Both the position numbers and the translations under genes were made by a program. A DNA stretch of 64,000 nucleotides from Isoetes taiwanensis (Eukaryota; Streptophyta; Lycopodiopsida; Isoetales; Isoetaceae), in NCBI GenBank assembly GCA_021234155.1, contig JAJEKV010000006.1, positions 4,499,727-4,563,726 on the forward strand, written 5' to 3'. The stretch's first letter is position 1. The number at the start of each line of letters is the position of its first letter. The notes beneath the pieces are model-generated. The model was not told the DNA's origin. It was given only the letters and a program-made list of their open reading frames with translations, and did not search any database. This document shows positions 22,795 to 33,797 of the stretch, piece after piece.

Positions 22795-23090
22795 TTATTG
22801 ATGAAGCGGGCCAAATACTTATTGATGGTCGTGACATTGCAAAATTTACTCTAAATGACCTCGCAGACAATGGGCTTGAAACAATCCAGTTCTTTTCTCG
22901 GTATTGTAAATATGTCTGGTAATGGATATTTTCTACTTGCCGCAAGGTGTTGGCTTAGACTTTTTTCATTCTCCAAGAACTGGCTGATTCAACTTGGATC
23001 CATTTGAGAATCATAGTGATCCAAATCTTTGAGAGGCACTTGCAAGATCTCATCCCAAGGGCGTTTCAAGGCGAAATCTTTGCAGCCCTG
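22795..23090 (+). pseudogene. ABC transporter (ABCC-type) nucleotide-binding domain fragment
   Basis: The plus strand encodes ILIDGRDIAKFTLNDL (near 22809-22856) and, after a broken stretch, NLDPFENHSDPNL, stop, EALARSHPKG (near 22994-23060). These match the segment between Walker A and the signature motif in the second NBD of plant MRP-type transporters (ILIDG.DI...L.DL, then NLDPF....D..IWEAL). Stops and a frame change, with no flanking exons recognised, show it is a relic or captured fragment. Confidence 0.7.
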
Positions 23091-25366
23091 CATGCTTTCG
23101 AGATACAATATGTAATCATGTAATATCATGTCTCTTGAAGCTTGTTTTTTACATGTTTGCAAGCTATAAACTTTATAATTCACCTAATCTACATGAACGT
23201 TCAATCCCACTGAGCTAATTAGATTCCTGAAGATTGGCTAAAGAAACGGCGCAGTTGATGTTTATTGCCATAACAAAGTTTGTACTATGTACACGACACA
23301 TGTAGTGCAAACCTTTTCCTTGGGCTTGCCCCTTTATAATTCACCTCCTTTTAACGGCATTTTTTCTAAGTTCTAATATGTAAATGTGAATGAATGAAAA
23401 CCCATTGGAGGCTCTTTTTAGGTGAGAATTTAACGTGGGAATCCATGTAAATATGGGTGCTGGATCATCAGCAAGGGGGGCCGGTGCATTGGTGAAACAA
23501 TGCGTGTTGTATTTAACTTTATGGTAAATTGTGTTGAAACTTTTCCTGTCTAAAATGGGCTTTAATATATTCCTGCTATTTCAGGTTGAAATTAAGATTT
23601 TTGATTCTTTTGTTAAGGTTGGCGGGGTTTTCTCATTTAATGAGGTATATGACTGAATCATGGTTGTACATTGAGTTTGAATATTATTCCATCGGTTGTA
23701 TGTGGGGTCTTTAATATCCTTCTGAGTTATATGAAATAAGAACTATGTGTGTACATGGTATGTAAGAATTTGATAGACTAAATGTCGACGTACGAAATTT
23801 AAAATTGGGATCTGATTGCCTCGACTTTGGCCCTTTGTGTATGAAGTCCGTGTACATCCTTTATTAGTTCCCATCTCTATCTAGGCAACACCAGAATCAT
23901 TTTGATACAGCTGCCTCAAGCCTTGGGCAAAGTTAACAGCATTTGAAATTGTTGTTTCTGGTTAGGATGTTTTGAAAGGGCATATTGTTATTACTACTTT
24001 ATCACCTATAGCACATCAAGGTGTAGATTGATTGGCAAAGGCTCAATAATTATGCAGGTACATTACCATATTTACTTTATTATGGAGATAATAGTTCCGT
24101 CGTGCCCTTTCAATTGTCACCGCAGCCCGTTCCCTGTTGAAAGTTCTGACTTGAAATTAATCAGATTTCTTTCCACATTTGTGTCCTGCAATGAAGATCT
24201 ATCCTTGAAAAAAGGGAGGTAGATAAAGCATAGTAGAAATAGAAAATGTAAATGTTGGTAACGAGTTTATGTGATCTATTATAATAGTAACATTTTGGTT
24301 GTGGGACAATAAGTAGGCAAGGAATTGAGGCAACAAATCTTAATAAATGGCCATATTGGTATTGCTATTGTAGTTTGAACCAGTTATTACACTTGGTGAA
24401 CATCAGGTGTCTTATGTTTTAAAGGAGGTGATCTAGTTGAGTGTTAAGGCCTTCCCATCTTCCATCTGAAGCCTATCTGAAGGGGGAGGTTAGCAAGTCG
24501 ATCCGTCATTTGTGCATCCATATATTCTCAAAGATTTGTTAGATATGAGGCAAAATTTGAGGCAAATAAGCATCCCGGCGCTTGCCTCAAATTATTCCCA
24601 TTCCTCGTCATTGGGTTTTGCCTTGGAAATTTGTGTTTGCCCGAGTTGCATTCGTTTAAGCAGAATGATGGTTCTTTACATATTTTCACTCCTTTTTGGA
24701 TTGTTGCCATTGTTGAGAATATTATCGTAAGGATGAGAGTGCATAATGACCACGATGTATGGGTCGAGGATTTAGGACTCAGGACAGAACTTCCATTTTG
24801 AGCTTCCTTCCAGTGCATCGGGTTACGCCATTAAGCATTAGAAGCCGGTATTTTAGTTGAATTTCAATGACAATGTGCTCATTATGGTTGGTCTCCGATT
24901 TCCACGACCAAAGAAGATCTTGCCACAGCTATTACATGCGTGTGGTTGCACCGATTTCTCAGGGGCTCCCTTCCTTGACTTAATTCCCAAAAAGCCCTTC
25001 GTATTTTTAAAATTTCCAAAATGCCCTTAAATTTTAAATATTTTCCCAAATAGCCCCGTATATTTTATAGTTCTGAAATTCGTGTGTTCTTTATTTCACA
25101 GGTTGTTTCAGTGGACGATAAAAAATCATTCTCATTCTCATTCTCATTTTGGAAGATAAAGGTAGTTCGTTGGCTACAGAGGATTTCGTTTCTAAATGTT
25201 CGGGGTTATGGTTTTGAATTGACTGTCAAAATATGACTTTGAACTATGATTTAAGCCACTTCACCCTCCGGCCATGGAGGGCAACCCTCCGTTTTTATTT
25301 GTTATAATGCTAGATATTAGATATTACATATTGCTACATGTTTTTACGTATGTTTGCTTTTTTTTA
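23091..25366. other. No gene recognised
   Basis: AT-rich, with stops in all frames. Open frames at 24512-24730 and 24528-24818 overlap on opposite strands and look incidental. Confidence 0.5.
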
Positions 25367-25381
25367 GGGCCCGAAGGGCCC
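25367..25381. repeat. GGGCCC-GAA-GGGCCC hairpin after a T-run
   Basis: A six-bp G/C palindrome with a three-base spacer directly after a run of T and A, 19 bp outside the fold-back element that starts at 25400. Confidence 0.6.
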
Positions 25382-25399
25382 AAATTGTTTTTTAGTATA

Positions 25400-25940
25400 A
25401 CAACCAACACATAACTACCATTAACATTAATTAACACAACCATTGGGTCCAACACATTTAAATTAAAATCCCCTTTAAACCCCCTTTGGTTTGGGTGCAT
25501 ATTCACATGGGGGGTGACGTAGGGCAGCGAGAGCCCTTATAATTATATTTTGCACGTACAAAATCAACACCATAAAGTATTTTGCTTGAAATCTTATAGT
25601 ATTTTGCAAATCTTGTTATACAGTATAGCAAATTTTGTACTTGCATACCCCACAAATGAGGAACTTTACGTACGGTGTAGATTAAGGAATAAGGGGTGAA
25701 TATGCCTATCCAACAGGTCTCATTGCCCGGAGTCACCCCCCGTGTGAATATGCACCCAAACCAAAAGGGGTTTAAGGGGGATTTTAATTTAAATGTGTTG
25801 ACCCAATGGTTGTGTTAATTAATGTTAATGGTAGTTATGTGTTGCCCAAACCAAAGGGGGTTTAAGGGGGATTTTAATTTAAATGTGGTGGACCCATGGT
25901 TGTGTTAATTAATGTTAATGGTAGTTATGTGTTGGTTGTT
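25400..25940. mobile_element. Fold-back element with long inverted arms and an arm duplication
   Basis: The left arm (25400-25518) is the reverse complement of the right arm (from 25732). The arms contain CAACACATAACTACCATTAA, AAATCCCCTTTAAACCCC and GGTGCATATTCACA. The right arm holds two tandem copies of its outer 90 bp (25755-25844 and 25845-25940). The 213-bp centre is unrelated. There is no coding capacity. Confidence 0.8.
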
Positions 25941-26015
25941 AATGGTTGTTATGTGTTGATCTATAGCAGAGCTCGAAGATGAGCATGTCTCTTCAAATAA
26001 ACATGTATTTCGAGT

Positions 26016-29000
26016 TGCATGAGAATAGAATAGAATAGAATATGATTTTATCGTCTACGGAGACCAACTGGCCTATGGGACCCAAGTACAAAGAGAGAGC
26101 AGCAGGCGTATTACTACCAGGATTAAAAAACCCCCCCAAAGGTTTTGGGAAAAACCTTAGTAGCAATAAGGATCTTTGACATCTTTGCCGCACGTTATAT
26201 ACATAATCACAAGTACAGCTGAGGTTAATGTCCTGACGGGGGGCATAAGCGAGTCCGCGTATCCATTACCTCCCGGAGGTCACGATCCCAACAAGCCTAC
26301 GGGCCGTGCTCGTTAGCTCATGCAAGGCCCTCGATGGGGCACAACTAACCAGAGCATCACCGAGCCCGGATATGCTTTCATTACCGAACGAGGCACGGAG
26401 GCGTGACTTTCATCCTCAATGGCGCCTGATGGCGGCCCGCGGCGGACTCTGTCCTCACGCGGCTCCAATCCATCTCCCCTGTCTCAATGTGGAGGTGGTG
26501 TGCACCTATCTTGAATGGAAGCAATCACCTGCGCTTTTCATGGGTAGATGGGTGCGCGGAGTAGTGGTGTGGGCCCCTCGTGAGCATGGGATTAACCTGC
26601 TGTCGATAATTTGCCACCTTGACATGTGACAGGGGCCTCTCTGCATCCCAAAGCTTGGCCATGAAGCAAGCATCCAAAATCTTGCTTCAAGGCGTAGCGT
26701 TCCTTCGGTGTATGCACGGGTCCACATCTCATGTGCTGCACATTCCATAGCGAGAACCACCGGGCTTGCTTGTCTTTCCAAATGAAGGCTTTGAGTCGGC
26801 AAGGGGCCCATCGCCCTTTGCCAAAGCAAGGTTGGGCAGCGGGCTTCTTATCCATAGCCACCACCTTACGGAAGTAAATAATGTGACGTTCAGTAGCCCC
26901 CCTCAGAATGGAAGGAAGCCCATCTCTCTGGAGCAAGATCCGATATGGGACCGTGGATTTCACTCCCAATGCCCTGCCAAGAAGGCCTTCATACACTGCT
27001 CTAGATCGTTCCAAGTGGTGAGGGATATCACCGGCCCCCCACACTACGCCCCCATAGAGGAGGACCGGTTCAACCAAGGCCCTCGAACAAGTGTGCTGGT
27101 GACCCCATGCATCTGACTACGCCTTGTGACTGTTGTTTTGCATTGCATACAGGGCTTTCCAGCCTGCAGTAACCCGTAACCTGATGGATGCATCCCAGTG
27201 TGTGGTAGTAGAAAACTCAATGCCCAAATACTTATAAGACTGAGCCACCTCCAGGGAAAAAATTAAGCACAGTATATATTTTTCCATAAAAAATGGTTTG
27301 GCTATTTTTCAAAATATTATAGTATTTTATGATATATATTTGGCTAAAGTTATTATTATCATTACGTTCATATGTATTTGAACTTGGCGAAACTTTTGAA
27401 TTAAGTATTCCATTAAGCTTTCACTTGACTATTTTTTCTATAGTTTTAGACATATTATGCTACAATTACAGATAATAATAACAATCAAGAAACATACAAT
27501 GATATTAAAAAACTTTTAATAGAAGCTCACATCATAACTTATAACATCCATTGTCTGAACAACATTCAATGCAACGACATCCTTCTAGATATGGTGATTA
27601 AATCGCACTTATTTGTAACCCTTGAAGGAAGTTATGCAACCAACTCGGGCATCTAGATGGATATTACCTATCTCTCACAACTCCTTTTTTTAAGAAATTC
27701 ATAATTTGAAAAACTACTATCACCGATGATGATAGGTAGCAATCTGTAAAAATCTTTAATAAGAATTCATTTTGTTTGGCTATTAGTGATCTAATATATA
27801 AATATTATAATACAAAGCAAGGCTAATCCCTTTTTCGTTAAGAAAAAAGGGGAAAGTAGTTTGACTAATCCTAAAAAAATAATGGAGTACTTGTTTTAAC
27901 TATGGCTATTTTTTATTTTTTTAAAATAAATCTCTCTTCATAAAATTCGCCGCAAAAATTGCCTAGACCCCATGAAAAATCGCCATTTGGCTAATAATAG
28001 CCGCTAATTTTTTCCATGGCCACCTCCACTACCTGCCCCTGGTAAGTGAATGAGGGAAGGCGTGGGTGCCGGGATGATGGGACCAGCAGCACCCTTGTCT
28101 TGGCCAAGTTAACTCTCATGTCGGTGAATTGGCGTAAAGTGTCCAAAGCATCCGTGTGGCGTTGCATGTCTTCAGGGGGTATGCGAAGCGGGTCAACATC
28201 ATCGGCATATATGAGTTGCCGGATTATGTGGTGCATCAACCGAAGCCTCCCCCCCCAAGTGCTTTCGGCCTAGCCATTCTTCTAGCTGGTCAATGTACAA
28301 ACCGAAGAGCCGCCGGGGATAGAGGGCAGCCCCGCGCACCCCAATGCTACTAACAACTGCTCCCCCGACAAGGTGTGAGAGGCGGCCAGGAGCAAGCCTC
28401 GTATAGTCTGCGATATAGCATTCTCGCAAGTCGACGGGGTCCCTAGTCAGTCTCAATCGCCCCACAACTTATCCCGAGGCACCGTGTCAAAAGCCTTTGC
28501 GAAATCCACAAAGCAACAAGATGATTCTCAAGGCCGATTCCTGGCCATCCTCTATGAGTGTTCGCAGAGGAAGATATGGTCAATAGTAGAATGCCGGGCT
28601 TTGAAGCCCTCACGAGAGCCCACACTTCTCCATCCTCCGCCCCAAAGTGTCAATCGCCAAGAATCCCTAAAAGCAACTTGGCAAAGACAAAACTCGACCA
28701 TAATGGTATGATAGTTGGTCAAGCTATGGGGGTCCCCGCTTTGTATATGGGCACAACTCTAATGGTAGTCCAGTCGCGGGGAAGCCTTCTTGCAATGCCC
28801 TGTTGAAGAGTCTTTGGAGAACCCAAGACCATTGGGGCCCGCCCACTTGAGAAGCTCTGCCGCATACCATCCAAATCACCGCCTTCCCGGCATTAGCGGG
28901 CGTTGCTAGGCCCATTATGACATCCCTTCAATAATGACCATTGCTAGGCACATCATGGAGGTACTGGTGCCCTGGCTTCCCATTGGGTCATACAATGCCT

Positions 29001-29505
29001 TTGCAAGTATCTCACCCATTGTTCCGGGTAATATTTCCTGTGGGTCAGGCAGCTTACTCAAGACCTTTCTAGAAGGCCCTAGGGTGGCGCCTAGAAGACC
29101 AAACATCTGTTCTTTGGTGCTCGCAAGGTACACGCTTTCTTGGTCTTGAGGAAGGAGCGGTATTGACGGACGGCCTGCGGGCGAATGGTGGGGTCCAGCA
29201 CTTGGCGGAGCCATCGTTTCATCTCCCGACATTCGTCATCGAACCAGTGATTGCGGGGAAAGGTGGTTGCAGCCCCTGTGGATCGTCGGGAGCGGCCTCT
29301 CCCAAAGCATCTGTCCCCTACCCTCAGAAGGAGCTGGTTCAGCTGGGCCGTCTGCTGTTGAAGTGTGGGGAGTTGCAGCACTCCCGGCAGCTCATGCTCA
29401 AGCATCCTCCGCATAGACCGCCGCATGATCATAGTCATGAGAAAGGGAGGAGGTTCATTCCAATTTGCAAGGACCTCCCAGTTCCACAACTTAGTGCATA
29501 GACAT
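26016..29505 (-). mobile_element. LINE copy 2 of the microsatellite-tailed family, 5'-truncated and split
   Basis: The element reads right to left: the linker after the endonuclease (near 29500), RT with IRQLIYADDVD (YADD active site, near 28215), thumb with MVEPVLLYGGVVWG (near 27060), and a 3' end with a conserved GACGATAAAAT segment and an (ATTCT)n tail near 26023-26045. RT in such elements copies RNA at a nicked target. Numerous stops and frameshifts make it inactive. It is interrupted by the insertion at 27254-28018, and its 5' truncation point lies about 115 bp upstream of the acyl carrier protein gene. Confidence 0.8.
27254..28018. mobile_element. 765-bp AT-rich TIR element (MULE-like) inside the LINE
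   Basis: GCCACCTCCA flanks the insertion on both sides (27244-27253 and 28019-28028). The ends are GGGAAAAAATTAAGC and the complement of TGGAAAAAATTAGC. A 9-11 bp target duplication with short inverted ends fits a non-autonomous Mutator-like element. The LINE sequence is continuous when the insertion and one target copy are removed. Confidence 0.75.
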
Positions 29506-29621
29506 TTCATTTCATAAGGGTGGACATTAAATGCCAATGGAACAAGGCAAAGTTAACCAAGAATAAACCTCCAAAACCTATCTGAAGTCCTGCTTTACCT
29601 AATTGTTTGCCGGACTGGAGC

Positions 29622-30026
<405 letters not shown>

Positions 30027-31775
30027 AGGTAACACAGGTTTAAAGAACTGAAAAGTCATTTTGATAACAACGTAGTATAACTGTTGTTATGACAGAATAA
30101 CAAATTGAGATGAAGAAGATTAAATGATGTTTTGAATTGAAATGTATTTCTCTTCTTTGCCTAATCTCTTTACATACTCTTCAGATTTCATATTAAGAAT
30201 TCTACCTTATTCATATGACACTGAATTTTGAGGATATGAGTGAGGATATGGGTCCTCTCATTGGGGGGATTTTATGTTAAAACTTTTGGCTTCTTGATTT
30301 AGTCCAATCTCACCTTTGCTGCAGGTGAAAGCTGCTAAAAGCTCCCCTTTTGTGTGATGATTTATCTACATAGATGCTTGCATCAGAATAGCTGCAGTGT
30401 TCCAAAATATTACAGAGACGTACACTGGATTAGAAACTCAAAATCAGCACACTTTACATGCAAACAAATACTTGATAACTACATGTTAGCTGCATTAGTG
30501 TTCTTGATTCTTTCAATGTGTAGTTGGTTAGTTAAAGTTGTTTGGAAAAGTTTTCTCCAACGTGTAATATCAGAGAGTTTAAAGAACAAATGTGTATCCC
30601 ATGCAGCTTGGGGAAAGCACTTGCGTGGAGCATATGCAACAAATGTGAATCTAATCTTTGCAGCAAGTGAAAGTGGGGATGCCTTAGCCAGGATAAATTT
30701 TGCTGGTATCTTGTACTCGTATCTCTGAAGTTAAGGCATTTGAAACTGATAGATACAACATTAGACAGAGGTGTTATAACATGAAGCAGGCCCATGGACC
30801 ACGTTTTCACCTAAAATGATCTTTGACTCTATTTGGTCAACCAAATACAGAAACGTGTCTTTTTAAAGTTGTGGCATGCTCTTCTCATTGATGAAGTTCA
30901 GTAAGCATCTTAAAGTTTGAAATTGGGAAGAAAAACATTTTAAGCAACAAATGCCTCGCACGTAATCTCCATAGAAAGCTACATGCTAAGAGCGTGAATT
31001 AGATTGGTAATGTTGATACATCCTATTGAGTCCAACTGATTTTATCAGATGCATACACATCAGAGTGCAAAACAGGTAACCCCAGCTATCCTAGGGCTCC
31101 ATCCACTCTCTCTTTTCTATGCATGAGAATAACCAAATGGCGGCAATATAATTATAAAAGGGCTTCATGCATATCCTTCTTCGAAAGATACGAACTGTGG
31201 ATATGTTGTTACATATCTTTGGTACTCTGAGGCGGAAAACTAATTTTGACAGGATAAACCTTGAGTTTGCATCATAAATGTAAGAAGCTAATCCATGCTA
31301 TGTGATTTGAACGAATTTAAATCCATATTGTGCAGTTTGATTCTATCGCCAACAAGAAATTCTGTATAATGAGCACCATGCATAATGGTGTGAGCATGCC
31401 ATAGGGAATAGATAGGGCATTAATGAGAAGGAATTTGTAGCTTGGTACAAAGGTGCTTCACAGATTATGGTAGAAGGCTGGCTACTAACTGGAGTTTTAC
31501 AAACAAGAAATAATCCCAATGTTGGTATCAGGGGATCATGAATATAAACGAAAATGAGCTTTCATTATGCAAACAGAGAATTGAACAAGCACTTTCTACT
31601 CCAGTCAAATAGTAGAAGACAATAGAGAAATATGATTTGAAATCCTTACATTTCTTCTTTCTGCTAATAGATGTAGAGAAGCATAGAACATCTTTCCAAA
31701 AGTTAAACACTGCTTAACTATGCTTTATACATTGGCGCTTCATGACCCTATTGATTGAATCATCTCATTTCCATG
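30027..31775. other. Intergenic, no gene recognised
   Basis: It lies between the 3' end of the ACP gene and the 3' end of the convergent PLAT gene, so it should contain both untranslated regions. A 124-codon frame at 30354-30728 (plus) has no recognisable domain and is probably incidental. Confidence 0.5.
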
Positions 31776-32410
31776 CTAATTTGTGGAAAGAGCATCCGTT
31801 TTGGGACACATGTTCTGTCTATATGTGACACCAAAACTGAAGTCCCCGCGGAGGTCTCTAAAGGTGGTTTGGTTGCAGGCATTTTCAACAGGATTGTTAA
31901 TAAAGACTTGAACATAGGAAACCTTCCATGGGGCCATCTCCAATCTTATTCGGCATATGAACGTGTCGAGGCACGGGCCGCTGCCGCTGAAGATTGCGAG
32001 GTTAGATGATGCAAAGTAATCATAATTTGGACCTTTAGTTCCACCCCATCCCACCATTTCATCTATCCACATATCCTGTTTATATGCATCACATAAGTAA
32101 AGTCTTGCTGTTCTAGGGGTCCTCTCACCTGCAGGATTACTCCCAACTCTTATGTAGACTGTGAAGACACATATATCCTGCAAAATCAGACTTATTTTGA
32201 TGTAAAATCTACTTGCATCAACTATAACGTGTGGAAAGACTGCTCAAGAACTGAGATAAATGAAACGGTGTCTTTTTACTCTAGTGACAGAATAAGCATC
32301 CGATCCTAAGTTCCAGAACTCACAGTTTCTGCTGCAGAAGCACAGCGCCAATGAAAAGCCAGAAGCTGCAAAAACAAGCACCCCAAAATCCTGCTCCAAA
32401 ACACAGCCAT
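31776..32410 (-). CDS. Secreted PLAT/LH2-domain stress protein
   Basis: Two exons, 32324-32410 and 31776-32177, joined by a 146-bp GT-AG intron in phase 0, give 162 residues. The first exon encodes a signal peptide (MAVFWSRILGCLFLQLLAFH, then ASAAET). The second encodes the PLAT beta-sandwich: ICVFTVYIRVGS, LYLCDAYKQDMWIDEMVGWG, GPNYDYFASSNLAIFSGSGP and the cysteine segment near the end. Plant PLAT-plain proteins enter the ER or secretory route and promote abiotic stress tolerance; the PLAT fold is linked to lipid or membrane-protein contacts. The gene is convergent with the ACP gene. Length is slightly below the usual 180. All splice sites are canonical and there is no stop, so it is likely functional. 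Confidence 0.88.
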
Positions 32411-33111
32411 TACACTCCAAATTATCAAATCTGCTACTTCTCAATCAACAAATATATAACAATCCTACTCAAGAGGTCCATGAGTTATAAATGCGCATTT
32501 TGAAAATCAGAGATTTTATCGATCCATCTGACATGTTTCATTTAGTGCCCACATGATATGCCACAGAAATTTGCGCCCAGTTTTAATATACAACATGTGG
32601 CCGACTTGTGCAGCAGGCATAAAAAACCATTGACTGCTTGGTATGAATGAACTAAATAGGCATGGTATGAAGGTGGTGCCACAGGCATGCATCAGCAGCC
32701 AGCCATGCTGCATCCGTTGAAAATTATTCATTTATGATTCAAAAGAAGCGTTATGGCTTGGATCGGATTCCATCCCATTGTAAACGGGGGCATACTACAA
32801 ACCCTTATCTCTGTGTATAAAAACTAGAACTACACTAAGGCAGACTTGGGGCAAAGGAAACATTAGCGCTTATCTAGAGGACAGCTTTCGGCAGTTTTAA
32901 GCATTGCATGCAGTTTTCCATTTGGTTAGGTCAAACTGTCTAGGAAAGCATGTATATTAGTAAAGGAATATCCTAAATAGACATCTATATAGGATGGATA
33001 ATATGTTAGCAATTATAATATGCATTTTTCGTAGGCATTTATGCATTAATCTAGAAACCAAAGCTAAAGACCTACAATTTCCTAAGGCAGGAAACCATAT
33101 TTGTGAAGAAG
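32411..33111. other. Upstream region of the PLAT gene
   Basis: No gene recognised. It contains the likely promoter of the PLAT gene. Confidence 0.4.
32452..32458 (-). promoter_or_regulatory. Possible TATA box of the PLAT gene
   Basis: TTATATATT on the minus strand lies about 42 bp before the start codon, which would imply a very short 5' untranslated region. AT-rich matches are common in this window, so the call is weak. Confidence 0.3.
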
Positions 33112-33115
33112 TATA

Positions 33116-33205
33116 GGGGAATGGAGGTTGGGGCCTCCATTCCGGTTTCAGTGCACGCCGGGCGGGTCACACAAATCTGGAATGGAGGCCCCACCTCCAT
33201 TCCCC
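33116..33205. repeat. Paired palindromes in inverted orientation
   Basis: GGGGAATGGAGG...CCTCCATTCC at 33116-33143 and its reverse complement at 33179-33205 form a 27-bp inverted pair with one difference. Each arm is itself palindromic (GGAATGGAGG against CCTCCATTCC). They sit directly beside the MITE at 33207. Confidence 0.85.
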
Positions 33206-33206
33206 T

Positions 33207-33797
33207 TATAGAAGTTGGGGACATTTTTTCCCTCGGCCAGATCCGGCTAAACTTGGATGCAACAAAGAGCGGGGCTTCAAAAAGCGAGCGGGGCTTCAAA
33301 AATCCCAAAAGCGAAAGGGGCCTTCAAGATCCGGCGAAGGAAAGTAAAAGCGAGGCGAAGACATCTAGCAAAGCGGTCAAGGGGTTTCAAGATCCGCAAA
33401 GCCGCAAAGGTTTCAAGATCCGGTAAGATCCGGCAAAGCAGATCAAAGCAAAGCTTCAAAACTGCTCTGCTATGGCGAGCAGATCAAACAGATATAAAAA
33501 ATCAGAAGATTTACGCCTTTGCTTCTGTCTTACACCGGTGATTTGCAAGAAGAACAAGCTTCATCTGCTTCCATCTTCTATCTGCGCGAAGAACCGATGA
33601 TCTGTGTGCACCTGCTTCGTTGAAGAGCTGGCGGCGGCCCTAAAAATGAAGAACCCTAAAACCAAAGTGAAGAACCCTAACCTGCGCAGCCGGTCGGGCG
33701 GAATTCATTAACCCAACTTCCATTCCGCAGTATTGGGCTCTGCCACGTGGCGCCACGAAAATGCACGCCAGGGAAAAAAATGGACCCAACTTCTATA
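33207..33797. mobile_element. 591-bp MITE-like element with about 26-bp TIRs
   Basis: The left end TATAGAAGTTGGGGACATTT pairs with the complement of the right end (TATAGAAGTTGGGTCCATTT), both followed by T and C runs. The interior has repeated GCGGGGCTTCAAAAA and GATCCGGC/GATCCGCA motifs and no convincing gene. The target duplication is not clear (TA or TAT possible). Confidence 0.65.

Noticed and set aside
25733-25940. Tandem repeat as an independent minisatellite
   Set aside because: Both units are reverse complements of the left arm at 25400-25518, so they belong to the fold-back element.
30354-30728. 124-codon frame downstream of the acyl carrier protein gene
   Set aside because: No domain, and it overlaps an opposite-strand frame; likely untranslated or intergenic.
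32244-32444. 66-codon minus-strand frame upstream of the PLAT exon
   Set aside because: The signal-peptide exon of the PLAT gene lies here in another frame with a canonical donor and joins the second exon in phase.
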